A DNA stretch of 64,000 bases from Deltaproteobacteria bacterium (GTDB lineage Bacteria; Myxococcota_A; Polyangia; DRWM01; JAAZOP01): positions 1 through 64,000 of the forward strand of contig JACRCZ010000103.1 of the NCBI GenBank assembly GCA_016218765.1, read 5' to 3'. The translations under genes were made by a program, and so were the position numbers. Shown piece after piece: positions 1 to 10,900 of this stretch (positions are counted from its first letter, which is position 1; each line of letters begins with the position of its first letter). Below the pieces are notes generated by a model. It ran no database searches and was not told the DNA's origin. It was given only the letters and a program-made list of their open reading frames with translations.

Positions 1-1
1 C

Positions 2-163
2 CTCCCCCAACTCCGCCGCGACGTCGCCCTCTTCCCGACCATCCTGCTCGATCAGCTCGGCCCGCTCCCCCAACTACTTGGCAACGTGCTTCCGATCAGC
101 GAGCACCGAACGGTGGTCCACGATGTCCCGGCTCATTACCGTTCCAGGAGTTGTTGGTTGTAG
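2..163 (+). CDS. 3' end of an unidentified gene (partial)
   Basis: An open frame enters from the left edge and stops at TAG 161-163, giving about 53 C-terminal residues (starts LPQLRRDV, ends RSRSCWL). Most codons end in G or C, as in the other real genes here, especially in the first 35 codons. That supports real coding sequence cut by the window edge. No family can be recognised from this tail. It is followed on the same strand by the radical SAM gene at 242, so the two could be co-transcribed. Confidence 0.45.
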   Translation, partial: LPQLRRDVALFPTILLDQLGPLPQLLGNVLPISEHRTVVHDVPAHYRSRSCWL

Positions 164-241
164 GTGGGTCGATCGGGTCGAGTCGTCGGTCCGAAGGTGC
201 GGACTCTTGACGGCGGTCGGGCGGGGGCCTACGGAGGCGCC

Positions 242-1159
242 GTGGAGCGGCGCCTCACTGCCGAGGAGACCGAGGAACGCGCGCGGCGCTTGCGGGAGCT
301 GTTCTCGCGGTGCGAGATCTGTCCGTGGGCCTGCGGGGTGGATCGGCGGGAGGAGCCGGCGGGCGAGTGCCGGATGGGGGACCAGCCCGTGGTCTCGTCG
401 GCGAACCTGCACCACGGCGAGGAACCCCCGCTGTCCGGCCTGCGCGGCTCCGGCACGATCTTCCTGGCCGGGTGCAACCTCGCCTGCCGCTTCTGCCAGA
501 ACTGGCCGATCAGCCACCTGCGGCACGGCCAGACGGCGAGCATCGAGGAGCTGGCGGGGATGATGCTGGCGCTCGAGCGGCGCGGCGCGCACAACATCAA
601 CCTCGTGACGCCGACGCACTTCACGCCGCCGATCGTCGAGGCGGTCGCCGCGGCGCGCCGGCGCGGCCTGTCGGTCCCGCTGGTCTGGAACTGCAACGGC
701 TACGAGCGGCCGGAGACGCTGCGGCTGCTCGACGGCATCGTCGAGATCTACCTGCCGGATCTCAAGTACGCCGACGACGAGCACGCCGCGACGTTCTCCG
801 GGGCGAAGGACTACTGGGCGACCGCGACCGCGGCGATCGCGGAGATGAACCGCCAGGTGGGCCGGCTGGTGCGCGACGAGTGTGGGATTGCCGTGCGGGG
901 CCTCATCATCCGGCACCTCGTACTGCCGGGCGGCTTGTCCGGCACGCGACGGGTGCTGCAGTGGGTGGCCGAGCGACTGCCGCCGGGGACGGCGCTGTCG
1001 CTGATGGGCCAGTACTTCCCGGCCGGCGAAGCGGTCGGCGACCGGCGGATCGGCCGCAAGCTGGCGGCCGAGGAGTACGCGGAGGCCTGCGCGCTGCTCG
1101 ATGAGTTCCCGGAGATCGAAGGCTGGACGCAGGACATGTCGCTGCCGGGAGGGTGTTGA
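242..1159 (+). CDS. PflX-like radical SAM protein
   Basis: A 305-residue protein of the 'putative pyruvate formate-lyase activating enzyme' (PflX-like) family. The radical SAM iron-sulfur motif CNLACRFC has Cys at about residues 78, 82 and 85. The N-terminus carries the extra family cysteines (RCEICPWACGVDR, then GEC) at about 24, 27, 31 and 43. The GTG at 242 is preferred because GGAGG lies at 233-237. A frame-compatible GTG at 164, directly after the upstream stop, would add 26 residues without homology-like character. The substrate is unknown, and no glycyl-radical enzyme is nearby. It ends 4 bp from the converging lipoprotein gene. Confidence 0.85.
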   Translation: MERRLTAEETEERARRLRELFSRCEICPWACGVDRREEPAGECRMGDQPVVSSANLHHGEEPPLSGLRGSGTIFLAGCNLACRFCQNWPISHLRHGQTASIEELAGMMLALERRGAHNINLVTPTHFTPPIVEAVAAARRRGLSVPLVWNCNGYERPETLRLLDGIVEIYLPDLKYADDEHAATFSGAKDYWATATAAIAEMNRQVGRLVRDECGIAVRGLIIRHLVLPGGLSGTRRVLQWVAERLPPGTALSLMGQYFPAGEAVGDRRIGRKLAAEEYAEACALLDEFPEIEGWTQDMSLPGGC

Positions 1160-1163
1160 TTGG

Positions 1164-1601
1164 CTACGGCAGCTCCCCGCGCTCCACCGCGACCTCGGTC
1201 CGGTTCCACGTCGAGCCGTCGGCGGCCCAGTGCTCGCGAACGGTGACCTCGTGGACGACCATCTCGGTGACCCGGAACCAGGAGAAGCTGACCCACACGT
1301 CGGCCTCCTCGTTGCCGTCGGCGATGACCAGCCGGTCGACCTCGTAGTCGGCGATCTGCACGTCCTCCATGCTCGCCTGGTGCTCCGCGGCGAAGGCGTC
1401 CTGGTCCTCGGGCCGGATGTGCGGGAGCATCGAGCCCATGGCGTTCCAGCGGAAGCCGTCGTGAAACTCGTCCACGGCGTTGCGCAGCGCCGTCTGCGTG
1501 TCGTAGCCCCCGGCGCAGGCGGGGAGGGCGAGGGCGACGAGCGCCACGAGCAGCGGCGCCGTCGGCCGTTCGAATTCGCGTCGGTGTTCCTCGGTGTTCA
1601 T
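1164..1601 (-). CDS. small lipoprotein, unknown function
   Basis: A 145-residue protein with a short charged N-terminus, a hydrophobic stretch and a lipobox (LPAC, Cys at about residue 29), so probably an exported lipoprotein. The rest is acidic and soluble, with no recognised motif; the overall shape (about 110 residues, 'DYEVDRLVIADG...EADVWVSFSWF') recalls NTF2/SnoaL-like folds only in a vague way. The start codon and first residues (MNTEEHRR) come from an interspersed repeat found elsewhere in this window, so the true start may differ. It is divergent from the secreted-protein gene at 1644. Confidence 0.65.
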   Translation of the reverse strand: MNTEEHRREFERPTAPLLVALVALALPACAGGYDTQTALRNAVDEFHDGFRWNAMGSMLPHIRPEDQDAFAAEHQASMEDVQIADYEVDRLVIADGNEEADVWVSFSWFRVTEMVVHEVTVREHWAADGSTWNRTEVAVERGELP

Positions 1602-1613
1602 CGGTGGTTCCCT
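1579..1613 (-). repeat. interspersed 'ATGAACACCGAxGxACACCGA' repeat, copy 1
   Basis: Read on the minus strand, this is a copy of the ACCGATGAACACCGA-type element also seen at 16669-16701 and 63301-63339. It covers the start codon of the 1164-1601 lipoprotein gene and encodes its first residues. Confidence 0.7.
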
Positions 1614-1643
1614 TCTCTCGTCATCCGATGCTAGCTTCCCGCC

Positions 1644-2669
1644 GTGCTCATGGCCAAGAAAGCTCCCTTCCTCCTCTTCTGCATCCTGTACGGCACGGCC
1701 GGCGCGAACGCGTGCTCGGCGGACGGCGACGCGCGCCCCGACGGATCCGACGCCGTCGAGGCGGGCGACGCGGACGGCGCGGACGGCGGCTGCGAGCCGG
1801 GCGGCGGGCCGGTGGACCTGCTCGGGACCTGGGCGGCGAGGGCCTGGGTCGACGTGTACATGGTCACGCCGGGCGGCGGCATCGTCCATCTCTGCCCGGA
1901 CCGTGCCTACGGCGTGTCGCTGATCACGCTGCGCGTGCAGGTCTACGAGCAGACGGGCACGACCGTGCGGCACGTGTTCAACGTCTGCCGCATGCAGATG
2001 CCGCTGGTCGAGGCGGCGATCGACCCGGCGTGCGAGAGCACCGTGGGCATGCAGCTCGCCATCGGGCGGCCGTTGACGGCGCAGTGGCCGGGAATCGACT
2101 ATCCGGGCGGCGCGGTGCTGGGCGGGACGGATGCCTGTTCGACCTACGTCGCCGACCCGCTGGTGGCGGTGTTCGGCACCGACGAGACGATCGGCGCGAC
2201 CGAAACGCTGCCCACCTGGCGCTCCGGATGCGAGAGCGACCCGCCGACGTGCGTCGACGGCTGGGAGCACATCGTGGACTCCGACGGCGACGGCCATCCC
2301 GGCGTGACCCTCACGGTGACCTCGGAGCCCGAGGATCTGATCGTCGGGGAGGCGTACACGGCGTATCGCACGGTGGACCAACTCCGCGGCGTCGTCCGGA
2401 GCTCCAGCCTGATCATGGGCGACGTCGAGCCGGGGATGGACTACCAGATCATCGACAGCGACGTCCTGGTCGGCGGCGGTCCGCTGCCGCCGCAGCTCGT
2501 GCGGGACAACATCCCGATCTTCGAGATCCCACGCGCGGGGTCGACGTTCGTATTGCTGCGCGCCGACGGCCGCTACGGTGCCGACGATCTGGACGCCGAC
2601 GGCTCGGGCGAGGTCACCTGCGACGAGATCATGGCGGCGGAGTCGATCTTCGCGCCCTACCAGCCGTGA
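1644..2669 (+). CDS. secreted protein with calcium-loop-like motifs, unknown
   Basis: 341 residues if the GTG at 1644 is used, 339 from the ATG at 1650. The N-terminus is a signal peptide (KK followed by a hydrophobic FLLFCILYG run), then an Asp/Ala/Gly-rich linker typical of exported proteins in this window. The body has scattered Cys. Two Asp-rich loops, DSDGDGHPGV at about residue 212 and DLDADGSGEVTCDE near the C-terminus, resemble calcium-binding thrombospondin-3 or dockerin loops. No catalytic motif was recognised. No Shine-Dalgarno sequence is visible. The upstream 'CCGATGCTAG' resembles the segment before the gene at 34718, so the message may be nearly leaderless. Confidence 0.7.
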   Translation: MLMAKKAPFLLFCILYGTAGANACSADGDARPDGSDAVEAGDADGADGGCEPGGGPVDLLGTWAARAWVDVYMVTPGGGIVHLCPDRAYGVSLITLRVQVYEQTGTTVRHVFNVCRMQMPLVEAAIDPACESTVGMQLAIGRPLTAQWPGIDYPGGAVLGGTDACSTYVADPLVAVFGTDETIGATETLPTWRSGCESDPPTCVDGWEHIVDSDGDGHPGVTLTVTSEPEDLIVGEAYTAYRTVDQLRGVVRSSSLIMGDVEPGMDYQIIDSDVLVGGGPLPPQLVRDNIPIFEIPRAGSTFVLLRADGRYGADDLDADGSGEVTCDEIMAAESIFAPYQP

Positions 2670-2674
2670 GGGGG

Positions 2675-2724
2675 GAGGACGCGGAGGGGAGGGGAGGACG
2701 CGGAGGGGAGGGGAGGGCGCGGAG
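2675..2724. repeat. 19-bp purine-rich tandem repeat
   Basis: About 2.6 copies of a 19-bp unit beginning GAGGACGCGGAGGGGAGG sit just after the stop codon of the 1644-2669 gene. No hairpin or coding potential is evident. Confidence 0.75.
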
Positions 2725-2731
2725 ATCCGAC

Positions 2732-2784
2732 TTACCACTGAGACGCTGAGGGCGCTGAGACAAACGCTGAGAAGGCAGGGAAGG
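2732..2784. repeat. 'CACTGAGACGCTGAG' interspersed repeat
   Basis: Contains imperfect repeats of ACGCTGAGA (CACTGAGACGCTGAGG, GCGCTGAGA, ACGCTGAGA). It resembles short dispersed elements common in the intergenic DNA of many bacteria. It lies 27 bp before the start of the glycosyltransferase gene. Confidence 0.6.
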
Positions 2785-2810
2785 GGAACGTCGGGCGTTC
2801 GGGAGTCGAG

Positions 2811-5702
2811 ATGCCGGAAGGGGCCGAGGGCGACGACACGGGCGGGGCGGCCGACGAGGTGAGGCCCGGGGAGGTCTCGTCATCGGCCGGCGTGCCGGCG
2901 CCGACCGTCGACCGCCGACCCTCGACCGCCGTCACGGCGGCTCCGGCGACGGTGGAGCTTCCGCCGCCCGCCGTGCGGCGCGAGTCGCCGGTGGCGCGTT
3001 TCGCGCGGCGCCGCGCGACTCCGCTGGTGTTCCTCGGGGCCCTGGCGGTCCTGCTTCCCGGCCTGGGCTACGGGCTCTGGGATCCGTGGGAGACGCACTA
3101 CGCCGAGGTGGCGCGGCGGATCACGGTCGATGGGGACTGGGTGACGCTGCACTGGGGGAACGCGGATTCCGACCCCGCGGAGGTGCGCAAGCACCCGCGG
3201 CCCGAGCAGGCCTCGCAGCGTTTCCTGTTCTTCTCCAAGCCGATCCTGGCCTTCTGGCTCATGGCGCTGTCGTTCCTCGCCTTCGGGGCGGGGGAGTTCG
3301 CGGCGCGGCTGCCCATGGTGCTCCTGGCGGCCGGGGGCGTGGCCGGCGCGTTCTTCTACCTGCGCCGTCTGGTCGGCGATCGAGCCGCGCTATTCTCGTC
3401 GCTGCTGCTGCTCCTGACGCCGATGTGGGCGATGATCGGACGGCATGCGATCACGGACATGCCGTTCGTCGCCCCGGCGATGGTGGGCACGCTCGCCTTC
3501 GCCGCCGTGCTTCTGGACGAGCGGACCGACGCACGGCACTCGTACGTCGGCTACGTCTGCCTGGCGCTGGCCACCCTGGCCAAGGGGCTGCTGGGCTTCC
3601 TCCTGCCCGGGGCGGCCTTACTGGCGCTGCTGTTCGTGACGGGCGAGCTGCGTCGCATCCGCGTGGCGGGGACGGAGCTGGGCGCGGGGCTCGACGCGCT
3701 GGGCGAATGGGTGCGCGGCGTCGGCAGGTTTCTCGCGCGGCGCGGTCCGTTTCCCGCGGTGCGCGGCGAGCTGTGGGTGTGGCTGTCGGTGGCCGGCGGG
3801 GTCGCCCTTCTGGTCGTGGGGGTCGCGATGGCCGCCGTCTGGCGCTTCGGGCCGGCGAGCCATGGGGGTGCGCTCCGGCTTTCCGACGTGCTGAATCCGT
3901 TCCGCTTCGCCAGCGGCCGCTGGGGCGGGATGCTGGCGGGCGCGCTGGTCGCGGTCGCCGCCGTGCTGCTGGCCAACGGCGACCGGTGGAAGCGGTTGCG
4001 TCTGCCGCTGGGGGTCCCCCTGTTCCTGGCCATCTGCGCCACGTGGTACGGCCCGGTGATCCTGCGGCACGGCAGCGCCTTCGTGAACGAGTTCTTTTTG
4101 CTGCATCACTTCGGGCGGGCTTCGAGCGGGATCGGGCTGGACCTGACGGGGTTGGACGTGCACGAGGGGACGGCGGGGTACTACCTGCAGCAGCTCGGGT
4201 ACGCCTTGTTCCCGTGGATCGTCGTGCTGCCGGCGGCGGCGATCGCCTGGGCGCGGGGGGAGAGTGCGTCTTCCGACCGGTCCGGGGCGCCTGCGGCGGG
4301 AGGGGACCCGGGGCCGCGGGGGGAGCCGCGGGCCGCGCTGTTCGTGCTGCTGGTCGCGTGGGCGGCCGTGCCCTACGTGCTGTTCTCGATCTCGCAGGTG
4401 AAGTTCCACCACTACATCTTCCCGGCGATCCCGCCGCTGGCGATCCTGGCCGGCGTGGGGCTGGACCGGCTGGTGCGGCGCGGCGTCGGGCGATGGGAGG
4501 CGGCGGGGCTGCTGTTGGGCGGCGTGTTCCTGTTCCTGGCGTGGCGCGAGCTGGTGGCGGACCCGCACCGGCTGGTGCGGCTGTTCACGTACCGCTACAC
4601 GCGGCGGTTTCCCGAATTCGGCTGGATGCGGCTCTTCTTCGGCGCGGCGCTCGTGCTGGCCGCCGCCGGGGGGCTGGGCGCGCTGCTGGCAGCGTGGCGC
4701 CGCTCGCGGCGCGCGGTGGACGGGAGGCCGGGCGTGCTGGAGCGCGCCGGCGGCGGGTGGCTCGTCGCGACGACGTTGCTGGGGTCGGCGGTGCTGACCG
4801 GCGCGGCCTTGTGGGGCCACGTGCCGCGGATGTCGCGCTGGATCAGCCAGCAGGAGGCGTTCGCGGCGCTCGACGCCGAGCGGCGGGAGGGCGAGGCCCT
4901 GGTTTCCTGGGCGAACAACTGGCGCGGCGAGGTCTTCTACTCCGGGGACCAGGTCACGGTGATCGAGAAGCGTGAGGATGCCGAGTCGAAGCTGCGCGGG
5001 GTGCTGCGCCGTCCGGGGCGGGTGTTCTTCATCACCACGAACGTGCGCGAGGTGCGGGACGCGGTGGGGCGTGCGGTGGGTGCGGCGGCGGCGCGCGAGC
5101 ACTTCCGGGTGCTCACGGCGGAGCGTTCGGGGGGGTTCGACGCGGCGGTGTACGACGGTCCGGCGGCGGGGACGTACGAGCCGCGGGTGGGGGCGTTGCC
5201 GGCGGGCGTCGGGCGGCCCGCGGGGGCGGCCGGCGGCGACGTCGCGCTGCTCGAGCCGGGCCGGCGCGGGCGGCTGGCGCTCGTCGGGTCGCGGATCGCG
5301 CCGGAGCGGGTGACGCCGGGGGGGACGGTGCGGGTGGAGCTGTACGTGCGGTGCGATGCGCCCACGTCGAGCGTGTGGGAGGTGTTCATCCATGCCGACG
5401 GTCCGCCTCCGTCGCGCAAGCCGCGGGTCGGCAACGGCGACCACGGTTTCGCCGGCGGTGCGGTGGCGACGTCGTCGTGCCGTCGCGGCGAGCTGCTGCT
5501 CGATCGGTGGGAGCTGGAGATCGCGGCGGGCGCGGCCACGGGCACGTACCAGGTCTTCGCCGGGCTGTGGTATCCGCCGGAGGGCCACCGGATGACGGTC
5601 GAGCCGGCGGCGGCGTCGCGGAGTCCCGGCGCCGAGCGGGGGACGCTGGACGGCGAGTCACTGGACCGGGTGTACCTGGGTGACGTGGTGGTCGCGCGTT
5701 GA
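2811..5702 (+). CDS. GT39/ArnT-like membrane glycosyltransferase
   Basis: 963 residues. After about 65 Pro/Ala-rich, probably disordered residues comes a polytopic membrane region of the dolichyl-phosphate-mannose mannosyltransferase/ArnT (GT39/GT-C) type. The first periplasmic loop carries the characteristic acidic motif [15 protein letters not shown] at about residue 88, and a second loop reads [12 protein letters not shown]. These enzymes transfer a sugar from a polyprenyl-phosphate donor to lipid or protein on the outer face of the inner membrane. The C-terminal third (from about residue 690) is soluble and unusually long for the family, ending in a beta-rich region. The ATG has GGAG 5-6 bp upstream. 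The acceptor is unknown. Confidence 0.85.
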   Translation: MPEGAEGDDTGGAADEVRPGEVSSSAGVPAPTVDRRPSTAVTAAPATVELPPPAVRRESPVARFARRRATPLVFLGALAVLLPGLGYGLWDPWETHYAEVARRITVDGDWVTLHWGNADSDPAEVRKHPRPEQASQRFLFFSKPILAFWLMALSFLAFGAGEFAARLPMVLLAAGGVAGAFFYLRRLVGDRAALFSSLLLLLTPMWAMIGRHAITDMPFVAPAMVGTLAFAAVLLDERTDARHSYVGYVCLALATLAKGLLGFLLPGAALLALLFVTGELRRIRVAGTELGAGLDALGEWVRGVGRFLARRGPFPAVRGELWVWLSVAGGVALLVVGVAMAAVWRFGPASHGGALRLSDVLNPFRFASGRWGGMLAGALVAVAAVLLANGDRWKRLRLPLGVPLFLAICATWYGPVILRHGSAFVNEFFLLHHFGRASSGIGLDLTGLDVHEGTAGYYLQQLGYALFPWIVVLPAAAIAWARGESASSDRSGAPAAGGDPGPRGEPRAALFVLLVAWAAVPYVLFSISQVKFHHYIFPAIPPLAILAGVGLDRLVRRGVGRWEAAGLLLGGVFLFLAWRELVADPHRLVRLFTYRYTRRFPEFGWMRLFFGAALVLAAAGGLGALLAAWRRSRRAVDGRPGVLERAGGGWLVATTLLGSAVLTGAALWGHVPRMSRWISQQEAFAALDAERREGEALVSWANNWRGEVFYSGDQVTVIEKREDAESKLRGVLRRPGRVFFITTNVREVRDAVGRAVGAAAAREHFRVLTAERSGGFDAAVYDGPAAGTYEPRVGALPAGVGRPAGAAGGDVALLEPGRRGRLALVGSRIAPERVTPGGTVRVELYVRCDAPTSSVWEVFIHADGPPPSRKPRVGNGDHGFAGGAVATSSCRRGELLLDRWELEIAAGAATGTYQVFAGLWYPPEGHRMTVEPAAASRSPGAERGTLDGESLDRVYLGDVVVAR

Positions 5703-5707
5703 CGCGT

Positions 5708-5736
5708 TTGACCTCGATTCCCGCGGCGAGTACAAA
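5708..5736 (+). promoter_or_regulatory. probable sigma-70-type promoter of metK
   Basis: TTGACC at 5708-5713 and TACAAA at 5731-5736 are separated by 17 bp and lie about 56 bp before the metK ATG. No SAM riboswitch-like fold was recognised between them and the gene. Confidence 0.5.
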
Positions 5737-5791
5737 GCGCTCCGCGTCCGCGCGCGAAGGGGCGCGGGGACAAGGGGGACGAGGAGGGAAC

Positions 5792-6955
5792 ATGGCCGAG
5801 CGGCATCTGTTCACGTCGGAGTCGGTGACCGAGGGGCATCCGGACAAGATCTGCGACCAGATCTCGGACGGGATCGTCGACGCGTGCCTCAGCGCGGACA
5901 AGCAGTCGCGCGTGGCGGCCGAGTGTCTGGTCAAGACGGGGATGGCGGTGATCGCCGGGGAGATCACGACCCGGACGTGGGTCGACATGCCCGCGCTGGT
6001 GCGCTCGATCATCCGCGACGTCGGCTACAGCCACTCGGACATGGGTTTCGACTGGGAGACCTGCGCGGTGCTGACGGCGATCGAGAAGCAGTCGCCGGAC
6101 ATCGCGATGGGGGTTGACCGCGGCGATCCGATGGAGCAGGGCGCGGGCGACCAGGGCCTGATGTTCGGCTTTGCCTGCCGCGAGACGTCCGACCTCATGC
6201 CGTTGCCGATCATGCTGGCCCACGCGATCTGCCGGCGTCTCGCCGAGCTGCGCAAGTCGGGCGAGGTCGACTGCCTGCGGCCCGACGGCAAGTCGCAGGT
6301 CACGGTCGAGTACGAGAACGGCAAGCCGCGCCGCGTGCACACGGTCGTCTGCTCGACGCAGCACACCGAGGAGGCCACGTGCCGCGGGCTGCGCGAGATG
6401 ATCGTCCGCGACGTCATCCGCAAGGCGATCCCGGAGAAGTGGCTCGACCGGCGCACGATCTTCCACGTGAACCCCACCGGGCGCTTCGTGCTCGGCGGGC
6501 CGTTCGCCGACACGGGCGTGACGGGCCGGAAGATCATCGTCGACACCTACGGCGGCTACGCGCCGCACGGCGGCGGCGCGTTCTCGGGCAAGGATCCGAG
6601 CAAGGTCGACCGCAGCGCGACCTACTACGCGCGCTACGTGGCCAAGAACCTCGTGGCCGCCGGGGCCGCGACGCGCTGCCAGGTGCAGATTGCCTACGCC
6701 ATCGGCGTGGCCCAGCCCGTCTCGGTGCTCGTCGACACCTTCGGCACCGCGCGCGTCCCGGACAAGAAGCTGGCCGCGTACGTGCGCGAGGCGTTCGACA
6801 TGCGCCCGCGGGCCATCATCCAGGAGCTGCAGCTCCTGACGCGCTCGTACCGTCAGACCGCCGCCTACGGCCACTTCGGCCGCCGCGGCAAGAACTTCAC
6901 CTGGGAATCGACCTCCCGCGCCGCCCGCATCGCCAAGGACCTCGGCCTCGGGTAG
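5792..6955 (+). CDS. metK: S-adenosylmethionine synthase
   Basis: 387 residues, the normal length for MetK, which makes S-adenosylmethionine from methionine and ATP in the cytoplasm. Hallmarks are visible: [20 protein letters not shown] at the N-terminus, [10 protein letters not shown], the [18 protein letters not shown] loop and [14 protein letters not shown]. The ATG at 5792 is chosen because GAGGAGGG lies at 5781-5788 and the family begins here; upstream in-frame codons do not fit. Several radical SAM enzymes and a methyltransferase in this window would consume its product, but nothing suggests a special link. Confidence 0.97.
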   Translation: MAERHLFTSESVTEGHPDKICDQISDGIVDACLSADKQSRVAAECLVKTGMAVIAGEITTRTWVDMPALVRSIIRDVGYSHSDMGFDWETCAVLTAIEKQSPDIAMGVDRGDPMEQGAGDQGLMFGFACRETSDLMPLPIMLAHAICRRLAELRKSGEVDCLRPDGKSQVTVEYENGKPRRVHTVVCSTQHTEEATCRGLREMIVRDVIRKAIPEKWLDRRTIFHVNPTGRFVLGGPFADTGVTGRKIIVDTYGGYAPHGGGAFSGKDPSKVDRSATYYARYVAKNLVAAGAATRCQVQIAYAIGVAQPVSVLVDTFGTARVPDKKLAAYVREAFDMRPRAIIQELQLLTRSYRQTAAYGHFGRRGKNFTWESTSRAARIAKDLGLG

Positions 6956-7054
6956 CGGCCCCGGGAACCCCGGCCGCCGCCCGTCGTCCGAAGCGGCCCG
7001 ATGGCTACCGCTCCCATGGCTGCTGTGTTAGGCTCCCCCGGCGCGAGGCGCGTG

Positions 7055-7948
7055 ATGGCGGACGCGAGCGACACGACGGGCGGCGTGGACGAGGGGACGG
7101 ACGGGACGGAGTCCGGCGCCCCCGAGCGGCCGCGCCTGCCGATCGTCTCGCTGGCGATCACGGCCGTGTTTCTCGCCCTGGGCGGGCTGCTCCTGTACTT
7201 CGTCCGCGCCGAGGTCGGCTACTTCTTCTCGTCCAAGGCTCCGGAGCTGCGCTTCCGTCCGTCGCGTGAGACGCCGCTTCCGGCTCATCCCCCGTCGAAC
7301 GTCTATGCCGAGGCGCGCATCGATTACCGGCAGTTGTGCGACTACTGGGACGCGGAGCAGGACCCGCTGCCGCCCGAGGTCTCGTACGCCTTCACGTTGG
7401 CGATGGGCATGGGGAAGCGCTACTTCCTGACCTGCGTCGGCGAGGGCGAGACGCGGCCGAGGCTGTGGATCCTGCGGCCGGAATCGGCGGAGGAGACCAA
7501 GCGCATCCAGGTCGAGTCGCAGCTCGAGCGCCTGGGCGGAACGGCGATGGACCGGTCGCTCGAGGCGCGGGTGCCGGAGGTCCACATTCCCGGCGGGCCC
7601 GGCTGCGTCAACGACCTGTGTCGGGGGCGCCTCGTGCGATTCGGCGAGTACGCCCAGAACCCGCTGGGCGGCGTGCGCAAGATCCAGGACGTGCTGCGCG
7701 AGCGGCTGGAGGCGGAGTTCCGCCGCCTGGGCCGCCAGCCCCTGGAGGACGGCGACTACCTGTTGATCCTCGGCGAGACACCCGCCTCGCGCTGGTGGTA
7801 CGTCGCGCTGCTCGGCGGCGTGGCCGTGCTCACCCTGGCCAATCTGTTCCTGGGGGTCCGCGCGCTCCGGCGCTACCTGCGGGCGCGCCGCATCGTCGAG
7901 GAGTACCTGCGGCGAGCCGGCGCGGCGGCGGCGGGCAAGGGGGGGTAG
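7055..7948 (+). CDS. two-span membrane protein, unknown
   Basis: 297 residues from the ATG at 7055, which has GAGG at 7045-7048; an earlier ATG at 7001 is less likely. A Gly/Asp/Thr-rich N-terminus is followed by a membrane segment (about residues 28-50), a soluble domain of about 195 residues with paired Cys (CVNDLC), and a second membrane segment near the C-terminus (WWYVALLGGVAVLTLANLFLGV) ending in a basic cytoplasmic tail. This is the topology of an inner-membrane protein with a large external domain. No family was recognised. Confidence 0.75.
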   Translation: MADASDTTGGVDEGTDGTESGAPERPRLPIVSLAITAVFLALGGLLLYFVRAEVGYFFSSKAPELRFRPSRETPLPAHPPSNVYAEARIDYRQLCDYWDAEQDPLPPEVSYAFTLAMGMGKRYFLTCVGEGETRPRLWILRPESAEETKRIQVESQLERLGGTAMDRSLEARVPEVHIPGGPGCVNDLCRGRLVRFGEYAQNPLGGVRKIQDVLRERLEAEFRRLGRQPLEDGDYLLILGETPASRWWYVALLGGVAVLTLANLFLGVRALRRYLRARRIVEEYLRRAGAAAAGKGG

Positions 7949-7955
7949 AACGGCT

Positions 7956-7973
7956 CCGCCCCTGCGAGGGCGG
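7956..7973. terminator. possible terminator hairpin
   Basis: CCGCCC (7956-7961) and GGGCGG (7968-7973) form a 6-bp stem with a 6-nt loop directly after the stop at 7948. There is no T-run, so this is only weakly supported. Confidence 0.3.
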
Positions 7974-7996
7974 CCGCTGCCTTCCGGCACGCAGCC

Positions 7997-10900
7997 ATGA
8001 CCCCGGCACCCACCGATATCCCGTCGCGATCCCCCTCCCGCGTGGACGACGTCGTCCGGCGGCTGTCCGGCGCGCCTGGGCGGGTCGATGTGTCCGGGCT
8101 CGAGGGTGGTGCCGGAGCGTGGTTCCTGGCGCGGTGGCAGCGCCGCCTCGACCGACCGGTTCTCGTTCTCACCGTCGGGGCCGGGCGCGTCCGGCGCTGG
8201 GCGGACGATCTGATGCACTTCGCCGGCGGTGGCGGGGAGCGGGGGGGCGACGTGGCGGCGATCGGGCCGCCGGAAATCGATCCCTACGCCGAGCTTGTGC
8301 CCGACCGCTCGACCGCGATCGAGCGGCTGTCGGCGCTCTACCGGCTGGGCGGCGCGGCGCCGCCGCGATTCGCGGTCGTGGCGGCCGAGGCGTTCGTGCG
8401 GCGGGTGCTGCCGCCCGAGGCGCTGCGGTCGCGTTCGGCCGAGGTTGTCGCGGGCGATGTCCGGTCGCAGGACGAGCTGATCCGGCTGCTGGTGGAGGGC
8501 GGGTATCATCGGGTGCGGGCCGTGGATCTGGCCGGGACGTTCGCGGTCCGCGGCGGGCTGCTCGACGTCTTCGCGCCGACGGCCGCGGAGCCGGCGCGCA
8601 TCGAGTGGGACGGGGACGAGGTCGTGGCGGTGCGGAGCTTCGATCCGGCGACGCAGCGTGCGGCCGGCGAGGTCCCGGGGGTGCGGATCCATCCGGTGAC
8701 GGAGATCCTCCGCGGGGAGGCGGAGCTGCGGCGGGCGCGGGAGCGGTTGCGGGAGCTGGGGGACGCCCGCGGGATGCCGACGCGGCGGATCCGGGAGCTG
8801 GTGGAGCAGGTCGACGAGGGGGCGGCGTTTCCCGGGGTGGAGACGCTGCTGCCGGCGTTCCACGAGAAGCTCGTGTCGGTCGCGGCGTATCTGCCGGACG
8901 GGGCGGCGGTGTGCGTGGACAACCCGGCCGCGGTGACGGACGTCTGGCGCCGGGAGCGGGAGGCCATCGAGCGGTCGTTCGCGGCCGCCGGGGAGCGGCT
9001 GGTCTTCGAGCCGGCGGCGCTGGCGCTGGACGCGCGCGAGGCGGAGGCCGAGTGCGCGGCGCGTGCGCTGGTGCTCTCGTTCCCGCCGGGCGCGGTCGAG
9101 GCGGCGGTGCCGCGGTCGTGGAGCGAGGCGGCGGCGGGACGGGTGGTGTTCGGCGGGGAGGACAACGAGGCGCTGGTCGTGGAGCTGCGGCAGGCGCGGC
9201 GGGACCGGCGGGGGACGGCGCCGCTCGCGCCGCTGGCGCGAGCGATCCGGGAGAAGCTGGAGTCCGGCGTGCGCGTGGCGCTGGCGGCGCGGACGGCGGG
9301 CGGGCTGGAGCGCCTGGCCGCGCTGCTGCGCGGCCACAACCTGCATGGTGCGGCCGCGGTGGAGGAGGCGGCGGGATCCCGCCGGTTCGTGCTGGAGCCG
9401 GGTCCGTTGTCCCGCGGCTTCCATCTTCCCGCGGACGGCGCGGCGTGGATCACGGAGGAGGAGATCTTCGGTACGCGGGCCCCGCGGGCCGGGCGGCCGC
9501 GTCCGCCGATCGATCCGGCGGCGTTGCGGTCGCTGGCCGAGGGCGAGTACGTGGTGCACGCGGTGCACGGCATCGGGCGTTACGAGGGGCTGGTGCGGCG
9601 GGTCTTCGACGGCGTGGAGCTGGACCTGCTGCGCATCCGCTACCGGGACAACGATCGGCTGCACGTCCCCGTCTATCATGCCAACCAGGTCTCGAAGTAC
9701 GTGGGGCAGGGCGAGCCGAAGCTCGACCGCATGGGCGGTGCGTCGTTCGCCAAGGCGCGGGAGAAGGCCGAGGCGGCGGTGCGGGTGCTGGCGGACGAGC
9801 TCTTGCGGCTGCACGCGCAGCGCAAGGCGCACCCGGGGCGGCCGGTGGCGGCGGCGGACGACGCGTTCCGGGCGTTCGAGGCGCAGTTCCCGTTCGAGGA
9901 GACGCCGGACCAGTCGCGGGCAATCGCGGCCGTGGGGGCGGACCTGGAGCGCGAGGCGCCGAGGGACCGGCGGGTGTGCGGGGACGTCGGTTTCGGCAAG
10001 ACGGAGGTGGCGCTGCGCGCCGCGTTCCGGGTGGTGTGGTCGGGACGGCAGGTGGCCGTGCTGGCGCCGACGACGGTGCTGACGCAGCAGCATCTGGCGA
10101 CCTTCCGGCGGCGGTTCGAGCGGTTCCCGGTGCGGGTCGAGCCGTTGTACCGCTTCCAGACGAAGGCGGAGCAGGCGGAGGTGGTGCGAGGCGTGGTTGC
10201 GGGGGAGGTGGACATCGTGATCGGCACGCACCGCCTGCTGTCCCGGGACGTGCACTTCAAGGATCTGGGCCTGATCGTCATCGACGAGGAGCACCGGTTC
10301 GGCGTGGCGCACAAGGAGCGGCTGAAGCGATTGCGGCGGGAGGTGGCGGTGCTGACGCTGACGGCGACGCCGATCCCGCGCACGCTGCACCTGGCGATGT
10401 CGGGGCTGCGCGACCTGTCGCTGGTGGCGACGGCGCCCGAGGACCGGCTGGCGGTGCGCACGACGGTGGCGCAGGCGGACGACGAGCTGGTGCGGCGCGC
10501 GTTGCTGCGCGAGCTGTCGCGCGAGGGCCAGGCGTTCTTCGTCCACAACCGCGTGGAGACGATCCACGCCACGGCCGACCGGCTGCGCGCGCTGGTGCCG
10601 GAGGCGCGCTTCGGCGTCGCGCACGGGCAGATGGAGGCGGACGCGCTGGAGCAGGCGATGGTCGATTTCGTGGCCGGGCGTTTCGACGTGCTGGTCTGCA
10701 CGTCGATCATCGAGTCGGGGCTGGACATCCCGCGGGCCAACACCCTGCTGGTCGACCGCGCCGACACGCTCGGCCTGGCCCAGCTCTACCAGATCCGCGG
10801 GCGGGTGGGCCGTTCGCGGCAGCAGGCGTACTGCTACCTGCTGGTGCCGCCGTTCCATGCGATGTCGGCCGAGGCGCGCCAGCGCATCGACACGCTGGCG

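Noticed and set aside
5700-5791. SAM riboswitch upstream of metK
   Set aside because: No conserved core or paired stems of known SAM riboswitch classes could be drawn; the leader is short and promoter-like.
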